Assembly (NCBI GenBank): GCA_963721115.1
Contig: CAVRIA010000023.1
Location: 40,238 to 104,237 of the forward strand
Direction: 5' to 3'
Length of the DNA: 64,000 bases
From: CAVRIA01 sp963721115
Lineage (GTDB): Bacteria; Desulfobacterota; Binatia; HRBIN30; CADEER01
Positions within the stretch are counted from its first letter, which is position 1. The number at the start of each line of letters is the position of its first letter. Both the position numbers and the translations under genes were made by a program. Shown here one piece after another: positions 46,349 to 55,600 of the stretch. The notes beneath the pieces were generated by a model. It searched no databases. It was not told where the DNA came from and was given only the letters and a program-made list of their open reading frames with translations.

Positions 46349-46373
46349 TCGGACGGCACAATGTTCCGTCCGA
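46349..46373 (+). terminator. Hairpin after the receiver-ATPase gene
   Basis: TCGGACGG and CCGTCCGA form a perfect 8-bp stem with a nine-base loop, 12 bp after the stop codon at 46337. There is no U-run, so it could be a weak or factor-assisted terminator between this gene and the transporter-kinase fusion. Confidence 0.45.
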
Positions 46374-46456
46374 TCTCACGGTTCTCTTGATGACGGCGGA
46401 GTACCGCTTCCGGCCGCGCTGGGGTGCGCGGCCGAGTCGGACACGAAGGGGGATCC

Positions 46457-49400
46457 ATGTGGCAGAAGACGGGCGATCTCGTCGTACGCCATCGGTGGCT
46501 GCTCCTGGCCCTGATGGCAGTCTCTCTGGCCTGTGCCGCTCCGGGCCTGCGCCATCTCGAGCTCGATCTTTCGTTCCGCGGCCTGACGGCGGGGGCCGAC
46601 ACGGCGGAAGCCGACCCTCCGGCTTCCTACCTGGTCGCCATCCTGCGCGGCGACGACGTCTTTCGCGGCAACGTGCTGGCCGCCTTGGAGCGGATGAGCA
46701 ACCGGATCGAGGCCATCCCGCAAGTCGGCACCGTCTACGGCCTGGCGACCACCCCCTTCATCCAGGGGGATCCGGGTACGCGGCCCTTCCGGACCCTTCC
46801 GGCGCTGGCCCGCGCCGGCGAGGATCCCGCCTCGCTCAGGAAGGAAATGCTCGCCAGCCCCCTCTACACCCGCTGGCTGGTGTCCGCGGACGGCTCGGCG
46901 ACCACCGTCGTCGCCCGCCTGCGCCCGGGCGATGCCGGCATCGCCGCGCGGCGGCCGATCATCGCCGCCTTCGAGCAGGCGGTCGAAGCGGAGCTGCCGG
47001 CCGGGTTCGAGGCGCAGTACACGGGCCTCCCCGTCGCGGAGGCGGCGTACGCCGACCTGATCTGGAGCGGCTTCCTGACCGCCCAGGCGGTTGCCGTCCT
47101 GGTCATGGGCGCGGTTCTCTACCTCGGCTACCGGAGCCTGGTCGCCGTGCTCCTGCCGCTCGGTATCGTCGGCGTGTCGACCCTGGCCACGCTGGCGTTC
47201 ATGCAGATCGACGGCCAGAAGGTGACGCTGATCAACGCCAGCGTCCCGTTGCTGCTGCTGGTCATCGGGGTCGGCGAGGTCTGCTTCTTCCTCGACCGCT
47301 ACCGCGAGGTGCAGGCCGAAGGCTCTGCGTGCGGGCCGGAGTCGGTGCGGCGGGCGGTCTCCTCCGTCCTGCCCGCCGCCCTCGCCGCCTCGGCGACGAC
47401 CAGCATCGGCTTCGCCTCCATGGTGCCGGGTCACATGCGGGTCACCAGCGACTTTGCCCTGACCATGGCCTTCGGCGTCGCCGCCACGTTCGTCGTCACC
47501 CTGTGTCTCTTGCCCGTCTGCCTGTGTCTGAGCAGGCGCCCCTGGCCTGGGCCGGTATCCGGTGGCGCATCGGGCCTCTTCTCGCGTCTGCCCGAGGCGA
47601 TCGCCGGGCTGAGCCTGTCCCGCCGCCCCCTCGTCTGGCTCTTGGCTGCCGCCCTCCTGCTCGCGAGCTTCGCCGGTTGGCCGCGCGTGCACGTGATGCA
47701 GTACGCCACCAAGGAGCTCAGCCCCGAGCACCCCGTGCGGGTGGCCGAGGCGGCGATCGACAGAGAGTTCATGGGTGCGTTTCAGACCCGCGTGGACGTG
47801 CGCGCCGCCGACGGCGGCTCGGTCCTGCGGCCCGGGGTCCTCACCGCGATCGACCAGCTCGAACGGCGTCTGACCAGACAGCCGGGAGTCGTCAAGGTCT
47901 GGTCGGTCGCCGACTTCCTGCGCCAGCTCGACGCCGCCCTCGAGGGACACGCCCCCGAGCGCGCCGAGCTGCCGCAGACCGAGCAGCTGGCCGCGTTCCT
48001 CTTCCACCTGATCGAGAGGGAGCCGGAGGTGCGCGACCTGCTCGACCGCGGGCGCACGACCGCGACCATCGTCGTCGGCATGCGGGATCTCGGCACGGGC
48101 CGCATGCTCGAGCTCGGGAACGCCGCGCAACGTCTCGCCCCCGCCGGGCTGAAGGTCGCGCTGCGCGGCGACTACTGGGACGTCTCGCAGGGCGCCGACC
48201 GCATCGCGCGCGACGTCGCGGTCAGCACCGCGACGTCGGTCTTCGTCGTCTTCGCCCTGATCGCCTGCTTCCTCGGCTCCGCCGAGCTGCTGGCGCTCAG
48301 CATCCCGCCCAACCTTCTGCCCCTGTGCGCCGCCGTCGGCCTCATGGGGCTGGCCGGCTTCGACCTGCGCGTCGGGACCTCGATCATCCTTCCCGTCTGC
48401 CTCGGCTTGAGCGTCGACTCGACCGTGCACTACCTCATCCGCTTCCGCGAGGAATGGCGTGTCGACCACTCGCACGAAGCCGCCGTGCAGCGCGCCCTGC
48501 GCGGCACGGGGCGGGCCATGATCGTCTCCTCCACGGTGCTGATCGCCGGCTTCGCGTGCCTGACGATCCCGCAGTTCCTGGTCTTCCGCCACGTCGGCCT
48601 GCTGGCGGCGGCGACGATCTTCGTCGCCCTGCTCGCCGACCTCTTCTTCCTGCCCTCGCTGCTGCTCTCCTTCCAGCCCCTGCAGGCGGAGACGGCGGCG
48701 GCCCGCCTCGACTCCCCCCTGCCCGACGGAGACCGCGCCGCCGACGCGGAGTGCAACGTGCTCCTCACCGCCGGCATCGTCGCTGTCTTCGTCGTCTTCC
48801 TCTTCGCCATCCACGCCCTGCACTGGCTGTCCTTCCGCCTCTGGCCGCCGGTGCTCGCCCTGTGTGCCGTGATCCTGCTCAACCTGCTCCTGGCGGCGAC
48901 GGCGCGCCGCTGGTCGAGCGCGCGCCTGGCTCCATGGGCGTACGCGGCCGTGCACGTGCCGATCCTCACCTTCATCCTGCACTACGTCGGCGGCGCCCAG
49001 CTCGGCCTCTACCTCCTCGTGTACGGCTTCGTCATCCTGCACACCGAGGTCTTCCGCTCCCCCCGTGCCGCCTTCTTCGCCGCCAATCTCGGGGCCGCGT
49101 TCTACGGGCTGCTGGCCTGGGTGGAGCAGAGCGGTCTCGTGCCGAAGGAGAGCGTCCTGCCGGGCGAGCTCGGAAGCGGTCAGCAGGCCACCTTCGTCGT
49201 CTTCGCGTTCCTGGCCTTGAACTTCATCGCCCTGTTCGCCCAGCGCTACGGGCAGCAGCTACGCGTCCTCGCGCGCCGGCTGAAGCACGACGTCGACGAG
49301 CGAACGGCGGACCTGCGCCACGCGAACCTGGAGCTGGCGGCGATGAACTACAGCCTGGAGCAGCAGGCGCGGGTTCTCGCCAAGCACCACGACGAGCTCC

Positions 49401-50101
49401 GCAACTTCGCCTACATCGTCAGCCACGATCTCAAGAACCCGGTGAACGCCATTCTGCTCAACACCGATCTGCTCAACGAGCGCGAGCGCTCCGCGCTCAG
49501 CCCGGAGGGTAGAGCCATCGTGGATCAGATCGCGGCACTGGCCGAGAAAACAGAGGACATGATCCGGGATCTGCTCGGGCTCTTCCGGGTGGTCTCGTTG
49601 CGGGAGGAGGCTCGCTTGGTCGACACGCAGACCCTGGTATCGAACGCGGTCGACACCCTGCGACCGCAGATCCAGAGCAAGGGGGCGCGCATGCGGGTCG
49701 GGCCGCTTCCCGCTCTGTGGGGCCAGCCCCGTCAGCTGTCGCACGTAGTGATGAATCTCCTGAGCAATGCGATCAAGTACGTTCCCGCGGGTCGCGGCGA
49801 GATCGACATCCGCGGCGGCACCGAAGACGGGCACGTCGAGCTGCTCGTATGCGACAACGGGATCGGCATTGCGCCGCCGTATCAGCGGGGGATCTTCCGC
49901 CTCTTCGGCCGCGTGCCGGCCGAAGAGCAGCTCGTCGACGGCGCGCCGGTCACAGGGAGCGGCGTCGGTCTGGCGATCGTCAAGCGCATCGTCGAAGGCC
50001 ACGGCGGCACCGTGGACGTCGAGTCGGAGCCGGGCCGGGGAAGCCGCTTTCGCATCCGCCTGCCGTCGGTGCGCAACGGAGGAGGCGGCGGGAAGAAATG
50101 A
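46457..50101 (+). CDS. RND/MMPL transporter fused to a histidine kinase
   Basis: A 1214-aa fusion. Residues 1-745 form a complete two-repeat RND-superfamily exporter of the COG1033/HpnN type: TM1 14-29, periplasmic loop 1 (30-205), TM2-6 (206-357), TM7 391-407, loop 2 (408-590), TM8-12 (590-740). TM4 has GVGEVCFFLDRYRE (Glu274 where the family has Asp) and TM10 has GLSVDSTVHYLIRFREE with Asp654. Residues 767-928 add about six more helices. A coiled coil (935-975) leads to HisKA with YIVSHDLKNPVNAIL (His990) and an ATPase domain: NLLSNAIK, DNGIGI (1133-1138), GSGVGLAI (1167-1174). The frame is continuous with no internal start. ATG 46457 follows GAAGGGGGATCC. The next gene, a receiver, overlaps by 4 nt. 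Confidence 0.9.
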   Translation: MWQKTGDLVVRHRWLLLALMAVSLACAAPGLRHLELDLSFRGLTAGADTAEADPPASYLVAILRGDDVFRGNVLAALERMSNRIEAIPQVGTVYGLATTPFIQGDPGTRPFRTLPALARAGEDPASLRKEMLASPLYTRWLVSADGSATTVVARLRPGDAGIAARRPIIAAFEQAVEAELPAGFEAQYTGLPVAEAAYADLIWSGFLTAQAVAVLVMGAVLYLGYRSLVAVLLPLGIVGVSTLATLAFMQIDGQKVTLINASVPLLLLVIGVGEVCFFLDRYREVQAEGSACGPESVRRAVSSVLPAALAASATTSIGFASMVPGHMRVTSDFALTMAFGVAATFVVTLCLLPVCLCLSRRPWPGPVSGGASGLFSRLPEAIAGLSLSRRPLVWLLAAALLLASFAGWPRVHVMQYATKELSPEHPVRVAEAAIDREFMGAFQTRVDVRAADGGSVLRPGVLTAIDQLERRLTRQPGVVKVWSVADFLRQLDAALEGHAPERAELPQTEQLAAFLFHLIEREPEVRDLLDRGRTTATIVVGMRDLGTGRMLELGNAAQRLAPAGLKVALRGDYWDVSQGADRIARDVAVSTATSVFVVFALIACFLGSAELLALSIPPNLLPLCAAVGLMGLAGFDLRVGTSIILPVCLGLSVDSTVHYLIRFREEWRVDHSHEAAVQRALRGTGRAMIVSSTVLIAGFACLTIPQFLVFRHVGLLAAATIFVALLADLFFLPSLLLSFQPLQAETAAARLDSPLPDGDRAADAECNVLLTAGIVAVFVVFLFAIHALHWLSFRLWPPVLALCAVILLNLLLAATARRWSSARLAPWAYAAVHVPILTFILHYVGGAQLGLYLLVYGFVILHTEVFRSPRAAFFAANLGAAFYGLLAWVEQSGLVPKESVLPGELGSGQQATFVVFAFLALNFIALFAQRYGQQLRVLARRLKHDVDERTADLRHANLELAAMNYSLEQQARVLAKHHDELRNFAYIVSHDLKNPVNAILLNTDLLNERERSALSPEGRAIVDQIAALAEKTEDMIRDLLGLFRVVSLREEARLVDTQTLVSNAVDTLRPQIQSKGARMRVGPLPALWGQPRQLSHVVMNLLSNAIKYVPAGRGEIDIRGGTEDGHVELLVCDNGIGIAPPYQRGIFRLFGRVPAEEQLVDGAPVTGSGVGLAIVKRIVEGHGGTVDVESEPGRGSRFRIRLPSVRNGGGGGKK

Positions 50102-50535
50102 GCCCAACACCCTTCGTGCTCGTCGTCGACGACAACACGGCATTCCTCGATGTGGCGCGAAGCCTGCTCGAGTCGGCGTGCCCGGCATTCGCGGTGCAGA
50201 CGGCGGCCAGCGCCACGGCGGCGCTCGTCCTTCTCGAGCACCGCCATTCCGCCGCCGGCGCCCCGCCGCCCACTTTCATCCTGCTCGACTTCTATCTGCC
50301 CGATATGAACGCGCCCGCTCTGCTCCGCCGGCTGCGGGCATCGTCGCGGCTCGAGCAGATCCCCGTCCTCGTTCTCAGCCAGGCCAATTGGGCCGGGGAG
50401 GAGGCGGAGGCGAAGGCTGCGGGGGCGACCCGCTTTCGCGTCAAGCCGTCGCGCTCCCATGCATTGCGCGACGTGCTGGTCTCGTTCTGGAAGGAGGAGG
50501 TCCATGAACCCGACCGTGCTGCTCATCGAAGATGA
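50098..50535 (+). CDS. Single-domain response regulator coupled to the transporter-kinase
   Basis: A 145-aa receiver. FVLVVDDNTAFLDVARSLL has the acidic pair, FILLDFYLPDMN the phosphoacceptor Asp64, VLVLSQANWAGEEAEAKAAG the switch region and FRVKPSRSHAL the conserved Lys. No output domain. ATG 50098 overlaps the kinase stop (ATGA), so stoichiometric translation with the transporter-kinase is likely. It is the natural phosphate acceptor of that kinase. Confidence 0.9.
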   Translation: MSPTPFVLVVDDNTAFLDVARSLLESACPAFAVQTAASATAALVLLEHRHSAAGAPPPTFILLDFYLPDMNAPALLRRLRASSRLEQIPVLVLSQANWAGEEAEAKAAGATRFRVKPSRSHALRDVLVSFWKEEVHEPDRAAHRR

Positions 50536-50778
50536 TCCAACCCACTCGAGCCACATCACCGACCATCTGCGCGGCGCGGAGCCGGGCTACCGCGTGATCG
50601 CAGTGGCGTCGGCGCACTCCGCCTCCGACTTCCTGCAACGGGAGAAGGCCGACTGCGCCCTGCTCGACTACCAGAACACGAGGGCCGCCTTGCCCGCGTC
50701 GCCGAGGAGCTGACCGTGACGGTGCGAACCGTCCAGCGGTACCTGGTCCGCTTCGGCCTGTCGCGCCGCGATCGGTGA
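50504..50778 (+). pseudogene. Remnant of an ActR/RegA-like response regulator with internal deletion
   Basis: ATG 50504 (AAGGAGGAGG upstream) encodes MNPTVLLIEDDPTHSSHITD and up to DCALLDYQNT, the first half of a receiver including Asp55. The frame then stops at 50713. Another frame immediately after (50690-50778) reads LARVAEELTVTVRTVQRYLV followed by RFGLSRRDR, a Fis-type HTH as in ActR/RegA regulators. The second half of the receiver and the linker (about 80-100 residues) are missing between them, so this is a deletion derivative, not a simple frameshift. It overlaps the preceding receiver gene by 32 nt. Confidence 0.7.
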
Positions 50779-50940
50779 GGGGTGGAATGAAACGATCTCG
50801 GTCAAAGGGAGCGCGCAGCGAAAAAATCGGGCCGGCGACCGTCCCGTGCCCTGCGTCGCCACGTTGTGCAGTGAGAGTTCACGCATTCCCAAGTGCAGAA
50901 GGAAGAGAACGTTGCAGCGCCGAAAGAGAGAGAGAGTCAG

Positions 50941-51738
50941 ATGAGCCACTGCGTCGAGAAGCGGATCGGCGCCGCAGCCGGACGGCGGATCCTGGCTGCC
51001 GCGCACGGCACCACTACCCTTCCCGAACGCGATCCGAAGCTGGGCGATGGGCCCGAACAGGGTACCCCCCTTCCCTCGCCCACGCCGCCGGCGCGGGCAA
51101 GCGAGACATCCTCCGCTTGCTCGCGCCGGTGTCCCGCCCACTGTATCGCCCGGGCCCATGCGATTCCGGGCCGGGAGATCTTCGCCATCCTCGAATCCGC
51201 TCGAACGCAGAGCCCGCATCCGCGGCTGAAGGAGGTCCTCGAGCGCTTCCGGAGACAGTGGACGGTCTTGGCGCGCAAGCGCTACCGGACGTGCACGGAA
51301 GACGTGGAGGACGCGATACAGGAGACCCTGGACACGATCACGCGGGCCGAGATCCTGGAGAACGTTCGCAGCCCCGAGGCGATCGAGTTCTTTGCGACGC
51401 GCACCTTCGCGAACCGCCTCCTCGACGAGATAAGGCGCTGGAAGCGAATGCACGACGGGCCGGATGTCTCCATGAATCCCGCCGTGGATCGCGACGCGGA
51501 TCCGGCCGAGGAGGCTCGGCGCCGCGAGCTGCTCGAGCTCATTCGGCCCTTGATCGAAGAGTGCCCGGCCGCCAGGCTCAGATACATCGAGGGGCTGCCG
51601 ATCGCACAGGTCGCGAAGGAGACAGGGCTCAATCCGCGGACCGTTCATCGGAGGCTGGCCCGCTTTTTGGACATGCTTCAGGAAGCAATGGATGACGGGA
51701 CCGAAAAACGAACGGGGCCGCTGAGCTTTCCCGATTGA
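50941..51738 (+). CDS. ECF-type RNA polymerase sigma factor with N-terminal extension
   Basis: A 265-aa sigma-70-like protein. Region 2 is about residues 95-170 (LARKRYRTCTEDVEDAIQET, TFANRLLDEIRRWKRM); region 4 about 190-248 (ARLRYIEGLPIAQVAKETGL with NPRTVHRRLARFLDML as HTH). Region 3 is absent, as in ECF factors. The first ~90 residues are a Pro/Ser-rich extension with a Cys cluster SACSRRCPAHC (59-68), which could sense redox or metal state. No anti-sigma gene is adjacent. ATG 50941 follows GAAAGAGAGAGAG; GTG 50893 is an alternative. The TGA overlaps the TTG of the methyltransferase. Confidence 0.75.
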   Translation: MSHCVEKRIGAAAGRRILAAAHGTTTLPERDPKLGDGPEQGTPLPSPTPPARASETSSACSRRCPAHCIARAHAIPGREIFAILESARTQSPHPRLKEVLERFRRQWTVLARKRYRTCTEDVEDAIQETLDTITRAEILENVRSPEAIEFFATRTFANRLLDEIRRWKRMHDGPDVSMNPAVDRDADPAEEARRRELLELIRPLIEECPAARLRYIEGLPIAQVAKETGLNPRTVHRRLARFLDMLQEAMDDGTEKRTGPLSFPD

Positions 51739-52643
51739 AATCCTCGCCGGATCGCCGGATGGTGGGCCGCGGGCTCGACATGTTCCGGAACCTACCCAGT
51801 CGAACGGCAGAGGCGGTCTGCTTCATGCGCGCGCACGAGCACGCGCAATCGGCGAGACCGCGGGTCCTCGAAGATCCCTATGCGCAGTGGTTCCTGCGGC
51901 CGATGGCGAGGGCTGCGCTGGCCTCCGAGGAGGCGGTACCCGAGCTCGGCCGCTACGCCGAGCGGGCCAGCGACGGCCTGTTGCATTTCGTCGTCGCGCG
52001 ACACCGCTACATGGACGACGCACTCAAACGCGCCTTGCGCGCAGGGGTGGAGCAGCTCGTCCTGCTGGGCGCGGGATATGACATGCGCGCCTACCGCCTG
52101 GCCAAAGAGCTGCGCGGCCGGCCCGTCTTCGAGGTCGACCACCCCGCCACCAGCCGGCGCAAGGCTCGCATCGTCGCGCGCCACGCGAACGAGCTTCCGA
52201 CGGCCAACGTGCGGCGCGTCGAGGTGGATTTCGAGACGCAGTCCTTTCGCCGGGAGCTGCGCAAAGCGGGGTTCCGCGAGCGGCGGAAGACGTTCTTCGT
52301 CTGGGAAGGCGTCTCGATGTACCTGACGCGGGCCGCCGTGAAGAACACGCTCGAAACCTTGCACGCGATGAGCGCACCGGGATCACACGTCGTCATGGAT
52401 CTCTGGTATCTGCCCGACGAGCACCACCTGCTGGCGACGGCGCGCCGCTTCTCGTCCAACCTGCTGGCGCTGCTCGGCGAGCCCGTGACGTTCGGCATCC
52501 ATCCGGAGGACGTCGGCCCGTTTCTCGCGCGCCTCGGCTTTCGCGCCCGCGACGTCGCGGACGCCGACGCCCTGCGCAAGCTCTACTTCGACCGCGAGAT
52601 CCACATCTATCCGACCAACTACGTCGTCCACGCCGTCACTTGA
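51735..52643 (+). CDS. Class I SAM-dependent methyltransferase (LCM/TIGR00027 family)
   Basis: An enzyme of up to 302 aa related to leucine carboxyl methyltransferases. ARPRVLEDPYAQWFLRP and VVARHRYMDDALKRAL lead to motif I QLVLLGAGYDMRAYRLA, motif II PVFEVDHPATSRRKARI and FFVWEGVSMYLTRAAVKNTL. These blocks define a bacterial group often annotated as putative O-methyltransferases of small molecules. TTG 51735 overlaps the sigma factor stop (TTGA); ATG 51759 or 51780 are alternatives. Coupling to a sigma factor is unusual. Confidence 0.88.
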   Translation: MKSSPDRRMVGRGLDMFRNLPSRTAEAVCFMRAHEHAQSARPRVLEDPYAQWFLRPMARAALASEEAVPELGRYAERASDGLLHFVVARHRYMDDALKRALRAGVEQLVLLGAGYDMRAYRLAKELRGRPVFEVDHPATSRRKARIVARHANELPTANVRRVEVDFETQSFRRELRKAGFRERRKTFFVWEGVSMYLTRAAVKNTLETLHAMSAPGSHVVMDLWYLPDEHHLLATARRFSSNLLALLGEPVTFGIHPEDVGPFLARLGFRARDVADADALRKLYFDREIHIYPTNYVVHAVT

Positions 52644-52664
52644 CACTGCGACAGCCGCGGGTCC

Positions 52665-55600
52665 ATGTCTACGATGATGATCCGCTTGTCCATGTCACCC
52701 GTCGCCGCTTTCCTCCTCGGCGCGATCGTCGGCGCGCCCATCCCCGTCGATGCGGACCAAGCGCTGGGCGCGACCTCCGTGCTGCGCGAGTCTCCCGCGA
52801 CGGGCGCGGCCTCCGGCCTCGTTTTTGCCGGTGACGTCGAGGCGGAGCGCGCCTATCTGCGCACCGGGGGCAACAGCGGAGCTACGGTGACGACTCCGGC
52901 CGCCGGCCAGCAGGTCGTCTTCCATCTCGATTGGAACGTGACCGGAAACCGCGGGCCGATCCAGCTCGCCGTACGCGCCGTGCGCGACGGACAGACCTTC
53001 TGCGCGACGGTCGCCACCGCGTCGCCGGGCGACCTGGTCACCACCTTCTGCAACGCGCCCTGGACCGCGACGTCGGGAGCGCACACCCTGCGCTGGGAGC
53101 TGGACTACACCGAGCTCATCGACGAGACGGACGAGGGCAACAACTCGGCAACGCGCGCGTGGCGGACCGGCACCGAGCTGGATCTCGCGGCGGAGCGCGC
53201 CTTCCTGCGCACCGGACCGAACACCGGTGCGGAGGTACTGGCACCCGTGGTCGGCCAGAACGTGTACGTTCACCTCGCGTGGCGGGCGATCGGCGTGCCC
53301 TCCGACCTGGCGATCCCGCTTCGCGCTGCGATCGACGGTGCAACGATCTGCAGCGGTACGCTGACTGTCGGAGCGGTCGATCAGACGAGCTGGTGCAACA
53401 CGCCGTGGCAAGCATCGGCCGGCGAGCACCTGCTGGTGTTCGAGCTCGATCCCGGAGACGTCATCGCCGAAAGCATCGAGTCCAACAACCTGGCGCAACA
53501 TCTGTGGGTCTCCGGAGCCGTTCCGTCGCCCACCATTGCCCCGTCGCCCACCGGGTCGCCGACACAGCCATCGGAGACGCCGATTCCTCCGACGGCGACG
53601 CCGCCACGGACCAGCACGCCGACGGCGGTGGTGGCATCGAGCCCCAGTCCGACCCTGGGAAGCGGGCCCTTCGACGTGTTCGAGCGCGGCGACGGCAACT
53701 GCAGCCTGGCGACGACGGCCGCCGACGTCGTGGCGCATCTAGCCGGCCTCGGCGGCGCCAGTCTGTGCGACAACGACGACTGTGACCGCGACGGCGACGT
53801 CGACCCCGACGACGTCGCCTGTGCAGCAGGCTGCCTCTTCGGCCCGTGCCCGGTCCCGCCCAATGCGCCCGAGGTGACGTCGGTCGAGGCGGTCAGCGTG
53901 CCGCGCGTGCGGCCTCTTTCCCTGGTCCGCATCTCCGCGCTCGGCCTGGGGGACAGCGAGGTGCGGCTCGGGGTCTCGATCGGCGGTCGGCGCGGGGAAA
54001 TCGTCGGTCTCGAGGGCGATGGAGCTCTTCTCGCCCTGGTGCCCAACGTCGGGCCCGGCCCGCACCCCCTGACGGTGTCCGTCGGTGAGATAGCGAGCGC
54101 ACCGTTTCCCGTCGACGTCGATCCGGCCGAGCCGGTAGGGGCTCCGGACTCCATCGCCGACGTCGTCGACGACGTGGTCGCTCTCGTCGACGCCGCCCTC
54201 GCCTTCGATGCCGAGTCCGAGTTCGGCGATGCGGCGGGCATCGTCACGGCCGAGCTGGAGCGGGTGCGCGCGGAGCTCCCGCAGGCGCTTCTCGCACTCC
54301 AGGAGGACCCGGCCTTCACGCAGGAGTTCGAACAGCAGCTCGGTGAGCGTATCGACGCCTCCGGTATTCCGGAGCTGCTGCGCGACTCGCTCGCCGAACT
54401 CGCGGCGAGCGGTCAGGCCGCGACAGCCGTGGGACCGAACGGCACGATCATCGCCCAGGCCGGACGCACCGTGATCGCCGCGGGACGAGCCGTCGGGGCG
54501 GCGGCCACCGCGACGGCCGAGGCCCTCGGCGCAACGGTCGAAGCCGGGGCGGCGGGCGCCGGCGCCACGGTTGTCGGCACGGTCGCGACCGCCGCGGGCG
54601 TGGTGCTGGTCGTCGGCGTCGCCGGTGCCGCGGTGATCCAGGATGCGCCCCTGCCGAGCGCCGTCGAGCCGTTCATCGTCGAGCCGGGAGAAGAAATCGT
54701 GATTTCGGGAGCGAATCTCGGCGGCCTGCTCGATTTCGAGCCCGATCTCGTCCTGCGTAACCGGAAGGGCCAGACGGTGATCGTGCCCGAATCGGTCGCG
54801 GCCGGCGAGGGCTTCCTGCGCTTCGAGATCCCGGATGCCGCCGGGGTGTGCGGGCGCATGGACGCCTACCTGCGCGTTCCCTTCCTCGGTACGACCTCTC
54901 CGAACTCCCTGCCGGTCCTGATCCGACCGGTGCTGGAGGAAGCCACGCGCGAGCTGGTCGCCTCTCCCGCGGAGAAGCGGCTGGAGCTGCGCGTCAAAGG
55001 GGTGGCCGGGTGCGAAGACCGATCGGAAGCAGGCTACCGGTCCATGGAGGGCTCGATGGCTTCCGCAGGTGTCATTAACGAGCCCCAGGGAACGCCGGCG
55101 AGCAGGAATCTGATCTCGTACTTCCTGCCGCCGCTGGTGCCGGGGCTCTTCGAGGCGAGCTTGACCACGCTCTTCGAGCCGATGCTGAACGGGCGCGGCA
55201 CCGCTGCCTTCGCCGTCGAAAGCTCGCTGACCGACTTCCCTTTCCAATGTCCGTCGGTTCTTCGACTCGGCAGAGAATTCTACCAATGCGCCGCCGACAT
55301 CCCCTACCTGGGCGGAGGCAATTCCCAGATCCTCTTGGAGCTCCACACCCTCGAGCCCGGTGGCGTCGCTCCGGAAGACATCGTCGAGACCAGCGGCGGG
55401 ACAAACGGGAGGTTCGTCGACCTGATGCCGCGCGCACCTGGTAAAATCAGTGTATCGGCCGAGCTGCGCCGCGTCGACGGCGGGCTCGACCGCCTCATCG
55501 GCCGAGCCCGGGAGAGCGCGATCGTCGAGGTCGTCGACGACACTCCGCCGACCGTCGCGCTCGAGCGAGACCCGGTCTCCCCCGCCGTCGTTCGGCCGGG

